From: Neorhizobium alkalisoli
Lineage (GTDB): Bacteria > Pseudomonadota > Alphaproteobacteria > Rhizobiales > Rhizobiaceae
DNA length: 64,000 nt
Assembly: GCF_002968635.1 (NCBI RefSeq)
Contig: NZ_PVBN01000006.1
Span: 1-64,000, forward strand
Direction: 5' to 3'
Part shown: positions 56,774 to 64,000 of the stretch, one piece after another
Layout: the number at the start of each line of letters is the position of its first letter
Position numbering within the stretch: the stretch's first letter is position 1
Notes under the pieces: generated by a model
Seen by the model: the letters and a program-made list of their open reading frames with translations, nothing else
Told to the model about the DNA's origin: nothing
The model's database searches: none
Program-made: the position numbers and the translations under genes

Positions 56774-58053
56774 TGGCCTATACGATCCTTTTCGGCTCCT
56801 TCACGCTACTGATGCTGATCGGCATGCCGATTGCCTTCTGCCTCGGCATCGCCGCCTTCGCTACCGTCCTCTACATCGGCCTGCCGCCGATCGTCGTCTT
56901 CCAGCAACTGAACTCCGGCATGAACGTCTTCGCCATGATGGCGATCCCGTTCTTCATCTTCGCCGGCGACCTTATGGTGCGCGGCGGCATCGCCCATCGG
57001 CTCATTCGCTTTGCGGCCGGTCTTGTGGGCCACCTGAAAGGCGGCCTCGGCCAGGTGAACATCGTCGCGTCGACACTGTTCGGCGGCATCTCCGGCTCGG
57101 CCGTCGCCGACGCGTCGGCGGTCGGCGGCCTGATGATCCCGCAAATGGCGAAGCGGGGTTATGACAAGGACTATGCGGTCAACGTCACCGTCAATGCCGC
57201 CATCATTGCGCTGATGGTTCCGCCGTCGCACAACATGATCCTCTATTCGATCGCGGCCGGCGGCAACGTCTCGGTCGCAGATCTCTTCACCGCCGGCATC
57301 ATCCCCGGCCTGCTGCTCGCCGCCTCGCTGATGGTCACCGCATGGTGGGTCGCCCGCAAGCGCGGTTATCCCGCCGAACCGTTTCCCGGCTTCGCGCGCG
57401 TCGGCTATTATCTGCTCGCCGCGGCTCCCGGCCTGCTGTTGATCGGCATCATCTTCGGCGGCGTCCGCTCCGGCATCTTCACCGCCACCGAAAGTTCCTG
57501 CATCGCCGTCCTTTATGCCTTCCTCGTCGCGATGCTGGTCTATCGCGAACTGAACTGGGACGGTTTCGTCGAGGCCGTTATGGGCGCGGTGCGCACCACC
57601 GCTATGGTCTTGCTCGTGATCGGCACGGCGGCGGCCTTCAGTTGGTTGATGGCCTTCCTGCAGGTACAGACGCTGATCATCGCCGCGATCGGGGCAATCT
57701 CCGACAACCCGATCATCGTGCTGCTGATGATCAACATCATCTTGCTGATCCTTGGTACATTCATGGACATGGCGCCGATGGTCCTCATCGCGACCCCCAT
57801 CCTGCTTCCGGTCGTCAAGGCCTTCGGCATTGATCCCGTGCATTTCGGCGTCGTGATGATCCTCAATGCCGGCATCGGTCTGAACACGCCACCGGTGGGC
57901 ACGGTGCTCTTCGTCGGTTGCGCGGTCGGCGGCATCTCGATACGAGAGGCGATGCGTACGATCTGGCCTTTCTTTGGAGCCAGCGTCGCAGTATTGATGG
58001 CGGTAACTTATATCCCGGCCCTATCGCTCTGGCTGCCAAGCCTCTTCAAGTGA
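56773..58053 (+). CDS. dctM: TRAP transporter large permease DctM
   Basis: A 426-residue membrane protein with about twelve spans. Blocks: IPFFIFAGDLMVRGGIA, GSAVADASAVGG, PPSHNMILYS and NTPPVGTVLFVGCAVGG. It completes the second TRAP system and precedes the semialdehyde dehydrogenase gene by 71 bases. Confidence 0.92.
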   Translation: MAYTILFGSFTLLMLIGMPIAFCLGIAAFATVLYIGLPPIVVFQQLNSGMNVFAMMAIPFFIFAGDLMVRGGIAHRLIRFAAGLVGHLKGGLGQVNIVASTLFGGISGSAVADASAVGGLMIPQMAKRGYDKDYAVNVTVNAAIIALMVPPSHNMILYSIAAGGNVSVADLFTAGIIPGLLLAASLMVTAWWVARKRGYPAEPFPGFARVGYYLLAAAPGLLLIGIIFGGVRSGIFTATESSCIAVLYAFLVAMLVYRELNWDGFVEAVMGAVRTTAMVLLVIGTAAAFSWLMAFLQVQTLIIAAIGAISDNPIIVLLMINIILLILGTFMDMAPMVLIATPILLPVVKAFGIDPVHFGVVMILNAGIGLNTPPVGTVLFVGCAVGGISIREAMRTIWPFFGASVAVLMAVTYIPALSLWLPSLFK

Positions 58054-58124
58054 GCGCCGGAGCATAACGTTTCCTGACGGTCCCGCCTTAAGAAGCGGGA
58101 CCTTTCACATGAGAGGAGAGGTCT

Positions 58125-59558
58125 ATGACCATCTACCAGAACCTGATTGCCGGCGAATGGGTCGGTTCCGATGCTTCCAAGAACATCAACCCATCCGACA
58201 CCAACGACGTCGTGGGCATGTATGCGCAGGGCAGCGCCGAAGACGCCAAACAGGCGATATCAGCCGCGAAAGCCGCCTTCCCGGCCTGGTCGCGTTCCGG
58301 CATCCTCGAACGCCACGCGATCCTGCGAAAGACCTCCGACGAAATCCTGGCCCGCAAGGACGAACTCGGCGCGCTGCTCGCCCGCGAGGAAGGCAAGATC
58401 CTTCCCGAAGCAACCGGCGAAGTCATCCGCGCCGCCCAGATCTTCGATTTCTTCGCCGGCGAGGCGCTGCGCCTGACCGGCGAACTGGTGCCCTCCGCCC
58501 GTCCGAATATCGGCGTCGAGATTACCCGCGAACCCCTCGGCGTCATCGGCATCATCACGCCCTGGAATTTCCCGATCGCCATTCCGGCCTGGAAGATTGC
58601 CCCGGCCCTCTGCTACGGCAATACCGTGGTCTTCAAGCCGGCCGATCTGGTTCCGGGTTGCGCCTGGGCGATCGTCGACATCCTGCACCGCGCCGGCCTT
58701 CCGAAGGGCGTGCTGAACCTCGTCATGGGCCGCGGCTCGGTCGTCGGCCAGGCCATGCTCGACAGCCCGGACCTCGCCGGCATCACCTTTACCGGCTCCA
58801 CCGGCACCGGCAAGCGTGTGGCACTTGCTTCCATCGAGCATAACCGCAAGTTCCAGCTCGAAATGGGCGGCAAGAACCCGATGGTCGTCCTTGACGACGC
58901 GGATCTCAATGTCGCCGTCGAGGCCGCGGCCAATTCCGGCTTCTTCTCGACCGGCCAGCGCTGCACCGCCTCCTCACGCCTGATCGTGACGGAAGGCATC
59001 CACGACAAGTTCGTCGCCGCGCTGACCGAGAAGCTGAAGACGCTCAATGTCGACAACGCTCTGAAGGCCGGCAGCCATATCGGCCCGGTTGTCGACGACA
59101 AGCAGCTGAAGCAGGACACTGACTATATCGACATCGGCAAGTCGGAAGGCGCCAAGCTCGCCTTCGGCGGTGAGGTTATCAAGCGCGATACCCCCGGCTT
59201 CTATCTGCAGCCGACGCTGTTCACGGAAGCGACCAACCAGATGCGCATCTCCCGCGAGGAGATTTTTGGACCGGTCGCAAGCGTTATCCGCGCCAAGAAC
59301 TACGAGGAAGCGCTGGCGATTGCCAACGACACGCCATTTGGTTTGTCCGCCGGCATCGCCACGACCAGCCTGAAATACGCCACCCATTTCAAGCGCAACT
59401 CCGAAGCGGGCATGGTGATGGTCAACCTGCCGACCGCAGGCGTCGATTTCCACGTGCCGTTCGGTGGCCGCAAAGCCTCCTCTTTCGGCCCGCGCGAACA
59501 GGGTAAGTATGCTGCGGAATTCTTCACTGTCGTGAAGACCGCCTACACCTTGGCCTAA
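58125..59558 (+). CDS. 2-oxoglutarate semialdehyde dehydrogenase (aldehyde dehydrogenase)
   Basis: A 477-residue aldehyde dehydrogenase, ATG 58125 after GAGAGGAGAGG. Motifs: TPWNFPIAIPAWK, FTGSTGTGK, LEMGGKNP with the base Glu, and the catalytic Cys in STGQRCTAS (about residue 284). In the galactarate/glucarate and pentose oxidation routes this step makes 2-oxoglutarate from KdgD's product. Position directly after the galactarate enzymes and TRAP genes supports that role; succinate-semialdehyde activity is an alternative. Confidence 0.88.
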   Translation: MTIYQNLIAGEWVGSDASKNINPSDTNDVVGMYAQGSAEDAKQAISAAKAAFPAWSRSGILERHAILRKTSDEILARKDELGALLAREEGKILPEATGEVIRAAQIFDFFAGEALRLTGELVPSARPNIGVEITREPLGVIGIITPWNFPIAIPAWKIAPALCYGNTVVFKPADLVPGCAWAIVDILHRAGLPKGVLNLVMGRGSVVGQAMLDSPDLAGITFTGSTGTGKRVALASIEHNRKFQLEMGGKNPMVVLDDADLNVAVEAAANSGFFSTGQRCTASSRLIVTEGIHDKFVAALTEKLKTLNVDNALKAGSHIGPVVDDKQLKQDTDYIDIGKSEGAKLAFGGEVIKRDTPGFYLQPTLFTEATNQMRISREEIFGPVASVIRAKNYEEALAIANDTPFGLSAGIATTSLKYATHFKRNSEAGMVMVNLPTAGVDFHVPFGGRKASSFGPREQGKYAAEFFTVVKTAYTLA

Positions 59559-59566
59559 ACAAAAAA

Positions 59567-59596
59567 GGCGCTGCCATTTTGACATGGCAGCGCCTC
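59567..59596 (-). terminator. Terminator between the dehydrogenase gene and msrA
   Basis: AGGCGCTGCCAT / ATGGCAGCGCCT, perfect 12-base arms, loop of six bases. The A run at its left end (59562-59567) becomes a T run on the minus strand, so it is a good terminator for msrA and a weaker one for the plus strand. Confidence 0.85.
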
Positions 59597-59617
59597 CGAT
59601 TCATGAATTGAGATAGG

Positions 59618-60151
59618 TTATTCGGCAGCAGCCACTTTGGCACTCTCGCTGCGCTTTGGCAGCTTCCAGTTCGGACGCGGGAAATGGCATGTATAGCCAT
59701 TCGGATAGCGCTCCAGATAATCTTGGTGTTCCGGCTCCGCCTGCCAGAAGTCACTGACCGGTTCCACTTCCGTCACGACCTTGCCCGGCCACAGTCCGGA
59801 TGCGTTGACATCGGCGATCGTGTCTTCGGCGACGCGCTTCTGCTCGTCGTTCTCGTAGTAGATCGCCGAACGATAGCTCATGCCGACATCGTTGCCCTGG
59901 CGGTTTTTCGTGCTCGGATCATGGATCTGGAAGAAGAATTCCAGGATATCGCGGTAACTGGTTCTGGCCGGATCGAAGATGATCTCGATAGCCTCGGCAT
60001 GCGTACCGTGATTGCGATAGGTGGCATTCGGGACGTCGCCGCCGCTATAGCCGACGCGAGTGGAGATTACCCCCGGCAAACGCCGGATCAGGTCCTGCAT
60101 GCCCCAGAAACAGCCGCCTGCCAGGACGGCCCGTTCGGTAGTCGTCGCCAT
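59618..60151 (-). CDS. msrA: Peptide methionine-S-sulfoxide reductase MsrA
   Basis: A 177-residue repair enzyme that reduces methionine sulfoxide in proteins. ATG 60151 follows GGAGGAAAG; a longer frame to 60271 is not supported. The catalytic Cys is C14 in [29 protein letters not shown] and YRSAIYY are standard MsrA motifs. No MsrB domain is fused. It is unlinked in function to the sugar genes and probably has its own promoter. Confidence 0.95.
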   Translation of the reverse strand: MATTTERAVLAGGCFWGMQDLIRRLPGVISTRVGYSGGDVPNATYRNHGTHAEAIEIIFDPARTSYRDILEFFFQIHDPSTKNRQGNDVGMSYRSAIYYENDEQKRVAEDTIADVNASGLWPGKVVTEVEPVSDFWQAEPEHQDYLERYPNGYTCHFPRPNWKLPKRSESAKVAAAE

Positions 60152-60356
60152 GCTTTCCTCCTTCAGTTTTGGATTTGCCCCTAAAATGGCGATGCAGGCG
60201 GGGAAATTCAATGACGCCATGCCGGGCAGCATCGACTGGATGATCATCCGGGCGCTGTTCGCAATTATCATACTTATTCCAGATCACCCCTCGACAGGAC
60301 GCCAGGCGGCAGGCTATCGAAAGGGCCGAAAACGCATCCGGAGGAATGACATAGCC

Positions 60357-61289
60357 ATGCCGCAACCGACCTCGATCATCTTGGACTGGGGCACGAGTTC
60401 GCTGCGTGCCATGCTGGTTTGCGAAGCCGGCGAGACGCTCGATACGCGTGAGAGTTCCGAAGGCGGGATCCAGTTCGTCAAGGACGGCGCCTTTGAAGCG
60501 GCTCTCATGCGCACGGTCGGCGAGTGGTTTTCGGCTCACGTGGCCCTCCCTGTCCTTGCGACCGGTATGATCACCAGCCGCAACGGCTGGATCGAGGTGC
60601 CATACGTCGATGCACCTGCCGGCATCGCGGAATTGGCGGCCGGCACGCGCAAAAAGACGCTCGAAAACGGCGCCGTCATCACCTTCCTGCCAGGCATGCG
60701 CAACCCGGCCGCACAGCCGTTCCCAGATGTCATGCGGGGGGAAGAAACCCAGATCGTCGGTTTTGGCCTGGACAAGGACAGGACCCTGGTCCTGCCCGGC
60801 ACCCACAGCAAATGGGCGCGCATCGCATCAGGTCGGATCGCCGGCTTCCAGACCTATGCAACAGGCGAGGTCTTCGCGCTTCTGACGAAACACTCGTTCA
60901 TCGCCAAGGCCCTCGAGCCGCAGCCAGGCAGCGACACCAAATGGAGCGCCTTCGACAAGGGCGCCGAATTTGCAGCAAGCGACGCGGCCGGCGCCGACGC
61001 ATTCCTCTCGGCGATCTTCAGCGCCCGCACCGGCATACTCGACGGCAAGCTGAAGCCCGAGGATATTCTCGACTACGTTTCCGGCCTCGTTATCGGCTCC
61101 GAGTTCCGCCAGGCCCGCGCCGCCGGCTGGTTTCAAAACGGGGATGAGATCGGCATCGTCGGCAACAATATCCTGAACAGCCGTTATGGCCGTGTCGCGC
61201 CGCTCTTTGCTCTGACTGTCGAGCCCGGCCCGGAAAACGCCGCCAAACGCGGCATTCTCTTGATTGCTGCCGAGGCGGCAAAGCACTGA
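60357..61289 (+). CDS. dgoK: 2-dehydro-3-deoxygalactonokinase DgoK
   Basis: A 310-residue sugar-acid kinase. I take ATG 60357 (MPQPTSIILDWGTSSLRA); a frame open from 60060 overlaps msrA on the other strand and is not credible. DWGTSSLR is the phosphate-binding motif; ATGMITSRNGW, GEETQIVGF and LPGTHSKWA are DgoK signatures. It phosphorylates 2-keto-3-deoxy-galactonate. The aldolase gene follows in 19 bases, so the two make the lower De Ley-Doudoroff galactose route. The galactonate dehydratase DgoD is not in this window. Confidence 0.92.
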   Translation: MPQPTSIILDWGTSSLRAMLVCEAGETLDTRESSEGGIQFVKDGAFEAALMRTVGEWFSAHVALPVLATGMITSRNGWIEVPYVDAPAGIAELAAGTRKKTLENGAVITFLPGMRNPAAQPFPDVMRGEETQIVGFGLDKDRTLVLPGTHSKWARIASGRIAGFQTYATGEVFALLTKHSFIAKALEPQPGSDTKWSAFDKGAEFAASDAAGADAFLSAIFSARTGILDGKLKPEDILDYVSGLVIGSEFRQARAAGWFQNGDEIGIVGNNILNSRYGRVAPLFALTVEPGPENAAKRGILLIAAEAAKH

Positions 61290-61308
61290 AGCATTAAGGA
61301 GTTTCGAC

Positions 61309-61929
61309 ATGACGTTTGAAGAAGCACTCAAGGCCTGCAACCTCGTCGCCATCCTGCGCGGCATCACGCCGGGGGAAGTCGAAGCGGTGGGCGAAACGTT
61401 GATCGCCGCAGGATGGCGCATCATCGAAGTGCCGCTCAATTCGCCGGAGCCCCTGAAAAGCATCGAGAAATTGGTGAAACGTTTCGGAGAACAGGCAATT
61501 ATCGGCGCAGGCACCGTATTGACGCCTTCCCAGGTCGCTGACGTGGCCGCTACCGGCTCCCGGGTCATCATATCGCCCAATGCCAATCCGGAAGTCATCA
61601 GAGCCACGCGCGCAGCCGGCATGGTGAGCCTGCCCGGAGTAGCCACGCCGACAGAGGCCTTCGCGGCGATCGAGGCCGGCGCCACCGGGGTCAAAGCCTT
61701 TCCCGCCGAGTCGATCCCGCCGTTGATCATCAAGGCCTGGAAAGCTGTCTTGCCGAAGGAAATTCCGGTACTCGCCGTCGGGGGCGTAACGCCGGAAAAC
61801 ATGACCGCTTACAGCCAGGCCGGTGCAGCCGGCTTCGGCATTGGCTCTTCTCTCTATAAGCCAGGTACGGATCTCGCCACCATTGCCGAAAGAGCAAAGA
61901 AGTTTATCGAAGCCATGCGCGCCGCATGA
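61309..61929 (+). CDS. dgoA: 2-dehydro-3-deoxy-6-phosphogalactonate aldolase DgoA
   Basis: A 206-residue class I aldolase; ATG 61309 follows AAGGAG. It splits KDPGal to pyruvate and glyceraldehyde 3-phosphate. Catalytic Glu in IIEVPLNSP, Schiff-base Lys in GVKAFPAES (about residue 126), plus AILRGITP at the N-terminus and AVGGVTPEN. Pairing with DgoK confirms galactonate over gluconate. Confidence 0.93.
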   Translation: MTFEEALKACNLVAILRGITPGEVEAVGETLIAAGWRIIEVPLNSPEPLKSIEKLVKRFGEQAIIGAGTVLTPSQVADVAATGSRVIISPNANPEVIRATRAAGMVSLPGVATPTEAFAAIEAGATGVKAFPAESIPPLIIKAWKAVLPKEIPVLAVGGVTPENMTAYSQAGAAGFGIGSSLYKPGTDLATIAERAKKFIEAMRAA

Positions 61930-62030
61930 GCAAAGTCTGATTGCACCGTCGTAAAACGGCAATCTGCGGGAACCATCATCCCCCATCGAGAGTTTCACGG
62001 AACGTGACGAACTATCGATGGGGGGCGATC

Positions 62031-62684
62031 TTGGCAGAAATCCGGAACAATGTAGAGCATCAGCGAAAGGTCTATCAGCGCTGGGCTCCGATTTACGATC
62101 GTGTCTATCGCGGGCTCCTGCGCGACAGCCATCGGACGGTTGCGAAACTGGCGGCTGAAGCCGGAAGCGATATTCTGGAAGTCGGCGTCGGCACCGGCCT
62201 CATGCTTTCTTACTACCCCAAGCAATGCCGGGTGACGGGCGTTGATCTTTCAGAACCCATGATTGCCGAAGCCCGGAAAAAGGTCGCCCGCGATGGGCTG
62301 GATCATGTCGTGGCGCTGCATGTGATGGACGCCCACCGGCTTGAATTTGCCGATAGCTCCTTCGACGCCGTCTGCCTGCCCTTCGTCGTCACCCTTATTC
62401 CCGATCCCGAGTGGGCGCTGGATGAATGCGCCCGCGTATTGAGGCCAGGCGGTGAGATCATCATCGCCAGCAAGCTTGGCGACGGACGGGGTATTCAGGG
62501 CGTAATAGAGGAAGCGGTCGCGCCGCTCGTCCACAAGGTCGGCTGGAGTTCGGCTTTCCGTATCTCACGGATCTCCGAATGGGCTGAGCGTCGAGGCAAT
62601 TTCGAGGTTGCCGATATCCGCCGGACCTTTCCGAACGGCTTCTTCAAGGTCATGCGCCTGAAGCACCGACCGGCTTCCGTGTAG
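62031..62684 (+). CDS. Class I SAM-dependent methyltransferase (PmtA-like)
   Basis: A methyltransferase of about 217 residues if it starts at TTG 62031 (GATGGGGGG upstream) or 226 if at GTG 62004; the frame opens further upstream. SAM motif I is ILEVGVGTGL, motif II VTGVDLS, and later FDAVCLPFVVTL and ARVLRPGGEIIIAS. The N-terminal VYQRWAPIYDRVYRG pattern is typical of bacterial phosphatidylethanolamine N-methyltransferases (PmtA) that lead to phosphatidylcholine. That assignment is moderate; a quinone methyltransferase is the alternative. It is convergent with an RpiR gene 4 bases away. Confidence 0.75.
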   Translation: MAEIRNNVEHQRKVYQRWAPIYDRVYRGLLRDSHRTVAKLAAEAGSDILEVGVGTGLMLSYYPKQCRVTGVDLSEPMIAEARKKVARDGLDHVVALHVMDAHRLEFADSSFDAVCLPFVVTLIPDPEWALDECARVLRPGGEIIIASKLGDGRGIQGVIEEAVAPLVHKVGWSSAFRISRISEWAERRGNFEVADIRRTFPNGFFKVMRLKHRPASV

Positions 62685-62688
62685 ATAT

Positions 62689-63540
62689 CTATCTGGCCTT
62701 CAAGACCGAAACGGCGGTCTCGCTGTTGTGGACATAGTCGTTGGCGTCGGGCTGGCGCTGTATGAGGAGAATGAAAAGAAGGTCCGTCAGCATGAGCTGC
62801 GCATCGCGCGCCGTGATGGACGACGAACGCACCCTCTCCTCGTCGGCGACGGTATAAAGCCGGATATTGGCGACCTGCGTGAGCGGTACGCCGTTAAGGC
62901 CGGTGACAGCAACGACGGTGGCACCTCGCTCTCGCGCGAGTTCCGCAATCCTCAGCGTCTCGATGCTCGCGCCGGAATAGGAAAATGCGAACAGGACATC
63001 AGCCGCATTCAGGGTGGAGGCGTTGGCCATCTGGACATGGCTGTCGCTGTCATGCAGCACATTGCGGCCGAGCTTCATCAGCTTGTAGGAGAAGTCCCGG
63101 GCAACCAGCGACGATGCTCCAACGCCAGCCATGTGAATACGGCGCGCGTCGTTCAAAGCCGTCAACGCCCTCTCGATTTCCTGTTCGCCGTTGACCGCAA
63201 GCGTCTGCTGCATCGCAAGCATCTTGCTGCTGATCAGCTTCTGCAGGATCGTGAGATAGCCGTCTCCCACTTCGATCGAGCCGTGAATCATGCCTGGAGG
63301 AGCATGCCATTCCTGGGCCTTCGCCTTGCTGACGGCGAGCTTCAGCTCCTGGTAGCCCGCAAAACCCAGCTTCTGGCTGAATTTGACGACGCTCGATTGA
63401 CTGCGGCCCGTTTCCGCCGCGAGCGCCGCCGATGACAGTTTCAGCATCTGGTCCGGGTGGTCCAGGATGAACCGACCGATCTGGCGATCCGCTGGAGCCA
63501 TATCCTCAAGCTGTGCGTTGATCTTCCGTAGGACTGACAT
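62689..63540 (-). CDS. RpiR/MurR-family regulator with SIS domain
   Basis: A 283-residue regulator: N-terminal HTH_6 domain (about 1-77, with TGRSQSSVVKFSQKLGFAGYQELK split as TGRSQSSVVKFSQ and KLGFAGYQELK) and a SIS sugar-phosphate domain (about 125-265, with AGVGASSLVARDF and AFSYSGASIETL). It senses a phosphosugar. It is divergent from a murA-like gene and has a palindrome in the shared promoter. DgoK/DgoA nearby offer another possible target. Confidence 0.9.
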   Translation of the reverse strand: MSVLRKINAQLEDMAPADRQIGRFILDHPDQMLKLSSAALAAETGRSQSSVVKFSQKLGFAGYQELKLAVSKAKAQEWHAPPGMIHGSIEVGDGYLTILQKLISSKMLAMQQTLAVNGEQEIERALTALNDARRIHMAGVGASSLVARDFSYKLMKLGRNVLHDSDSHVQMANASTLNAADVLFAFSYSGASIETLRIAELARERGATVVAVTGLNGVPLTQVANIRLYTVADEERVRSSSITARDAQLMLTDLLFILLIQRQPDANDYVHNSETAVSVLKAR

Positions 63541-63594
63541 TGGCCTTTCCGTCGCGCCTCTCGTGTCGACATATCACACTAGCAGCAAAAAGTC

Positions 63595-63609
63595 GGAATA
63601 AAAAATTCC
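63595..63609. promoter_or_regulatory. Candidate RpiR operator GGAAT-AAAAA-ATTCC
   Basis: A perfect 5-base inverted repeat with a 5-A centre, 55 bases before the rpiR start and just upstream of a candidate promoter for the murA-like gene (TTGACA at 63616-63621, TACTTT at 63638-63643). Position and symmetry suit an RpiR-family site. Confidence 0.45.
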
Positions 63610-63687
63610 AAAAGATTGACACCGCAGATAGTGCGTTTACTTTCGTTGTCTAAGCAGAATCCCTGCACTCCTTCGGCAGGCTCCATC

Positions 63688-64000
63688 ATGGACAGATTGC
63701 GAATTATCGGCGGTCATAAGCTTCAAGGCGCCGTCACCATTGCCGGCGCCAAGAATGCCGCGCTTCCCCAGATCGCAGCAGCCCTCCTGAGCCCCCACCC
63801 GGTCGAGCTCACCAACCTGCCGCAGGTCAGCGACGTCGAGAATATGCTTGGCGTCATCGGCCTGCATGGCGCCCAGGTGACGCGATCGGCACATTCCACG
63901 ATTATCGATGCCGGCTCCATCGTCTCGACGGAAACATCCTACGATACCGTGCGCAGGATGCGGGCTACCGTTCTCGTGCTGGCGCCGCTCCTTGCCCGCT
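63688..64000 (+). CDS. UDP-N-acetylglucosamine 1-carboxyvinyltransferase paralogue, MurA-like (5' part)
   Basis: The first 104 residues of a MurA/EPSP-synthase family protein, cut by the window end. It begins MDRLRIIGGHKLQGAVTI and has the active-site GAKNAALPQ (K about 22), then DVENMLGVIG and VRRMRATVLVLAPLLAR. The window ends just before the loop carrying the fosfomycin-reactive Cys (C115 in E. coli), so that residue cannot be checked. The sequence differs from what I expect of the housekeeping rhizobial MurA, and the partner is an RpiR regulator, so it is probably a second copy. Confidence 0.82.
   Translation, partial: MDRLRIIGGHKLQGAVTIAGAKNAALPQIAAALLSPHPVELTNLPQVSDVENMLGVIGLHGAQVTRSAHSTIIDAGSIVSTETSYDTVRRMRATVLVLAPLLAR

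Noticed and set aside
60060..60356. N-terminal extension of DgoK
   Set aside because: It overlaps msrA and its promoter on the other strand and is not part of the DgoK family; ATG 60357 starts the conserved fold.

Overview
The window looks like a piece of an alphaproteobacterial genome from the Rhizobiaceae (Rhizobium/Agrobacterium/Sinorhizobium group). The grounds are high GC, dense operons with 4-nt ATGA/GTGA overlaps, a ChvE-GguA-GguB-GguC sugar system, a galactarolactone pathway of the Agrobacterium type (Gci/Gli/KdgD), a likely RirA iron box, and very many ABC and TRAP transporters. It reads like the accessory, catabolic part of a genome (chromid, megaplasmid or variable chromosome). I see no rRNA, tRNA, CRISPR array, insertion sequence or phage gene. 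The first 21 bases match the Nextera/Tn5 mosaic-end adapter with one mismatch, so the left edge is probably a real contig end carrying library sequence.

Layout. (1) 1-18214: an iron(III)/AEP-type ABC transporter on the minus strand (ATPase cut by the contig end, two-domain permease, Tat-exported binding protein) and a divergent LysR regulator. A long plus-strand unit follows: four metal-dependent amidohydrolases in the order A-B-A-B, a small Rieske ferredoxin, a second binding protein of the same family, a TetR-like gene with no clear start, a complete Dpp/Opp-type importer and a class V aminotransferase. I cannot name its substrate; this is the best candidate here for an undescribed catabolic system. 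(2) 18215-23895: a one-gene fusion of an MhqO-like ring-cleaving dioxygenase with an MhqD-like esterase, then a heterodimeric ABC exporter. (3) 24004-31740 (minus): one sugar-oxidation and uptake unit, gguC, aldose 1-dehydrogenase, aldonate dehydratase, chvE, gguA, gguB. (4) 32065-37419 (plus): a YtfQRT-YjfF galactofuranose-type importer with its GntR regulator. (5) 37421-43478: a TRAP transporter operon that also carries a shikimate/quinate dehydrogenase and an M20 peptidase, controlled by a divergent TetR with a clear palindromic operator. (6) 43496-47609: an ABM-domain protein, a LysR with a divergent DMT exporter, a DUF922 secreted protease and a cytosolic trypsin-like/PDZ protease. (7) 47865-51187: a TonB siderophore receptor and an FptX/RhtX-like permease behind a TGA-N9-TCA iron box. 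(8) 51372-59558: a GntR-controlled galactarate module (kdgD, gci, gli), a second TRAP transporter and a 2-oxoglutarate semialdehyde dehydrogenase. (9) 59618-64000: MsrA, DgoK, DgoA, a methyltransferase, an RpiR/SIS regulator and the start of a divergent MurA paralogue.

How it fits together. Most genes import and oxidise plant-type sugars and sugar acids. ChvE/GguAB and the aldose dehydrogenase/dehydratase/GguC set take arabinose, galactose or fucose through the non-phosphorylated route. DgoK and DgoA finish the galactonate (De Ley-Doudoroff) route. Gci, Gli, KdgD and the semialdehyde dehydrogenase take galactaro-lactone to 2-oxoglutarate, with the TRAP system as the likely uptake route. A recurring feature is a strong stem-loop just after the binding-protein stop codon in five operons in which that gene precedes other transporter or operon genes, which would give excess binding protein over membrane parts.
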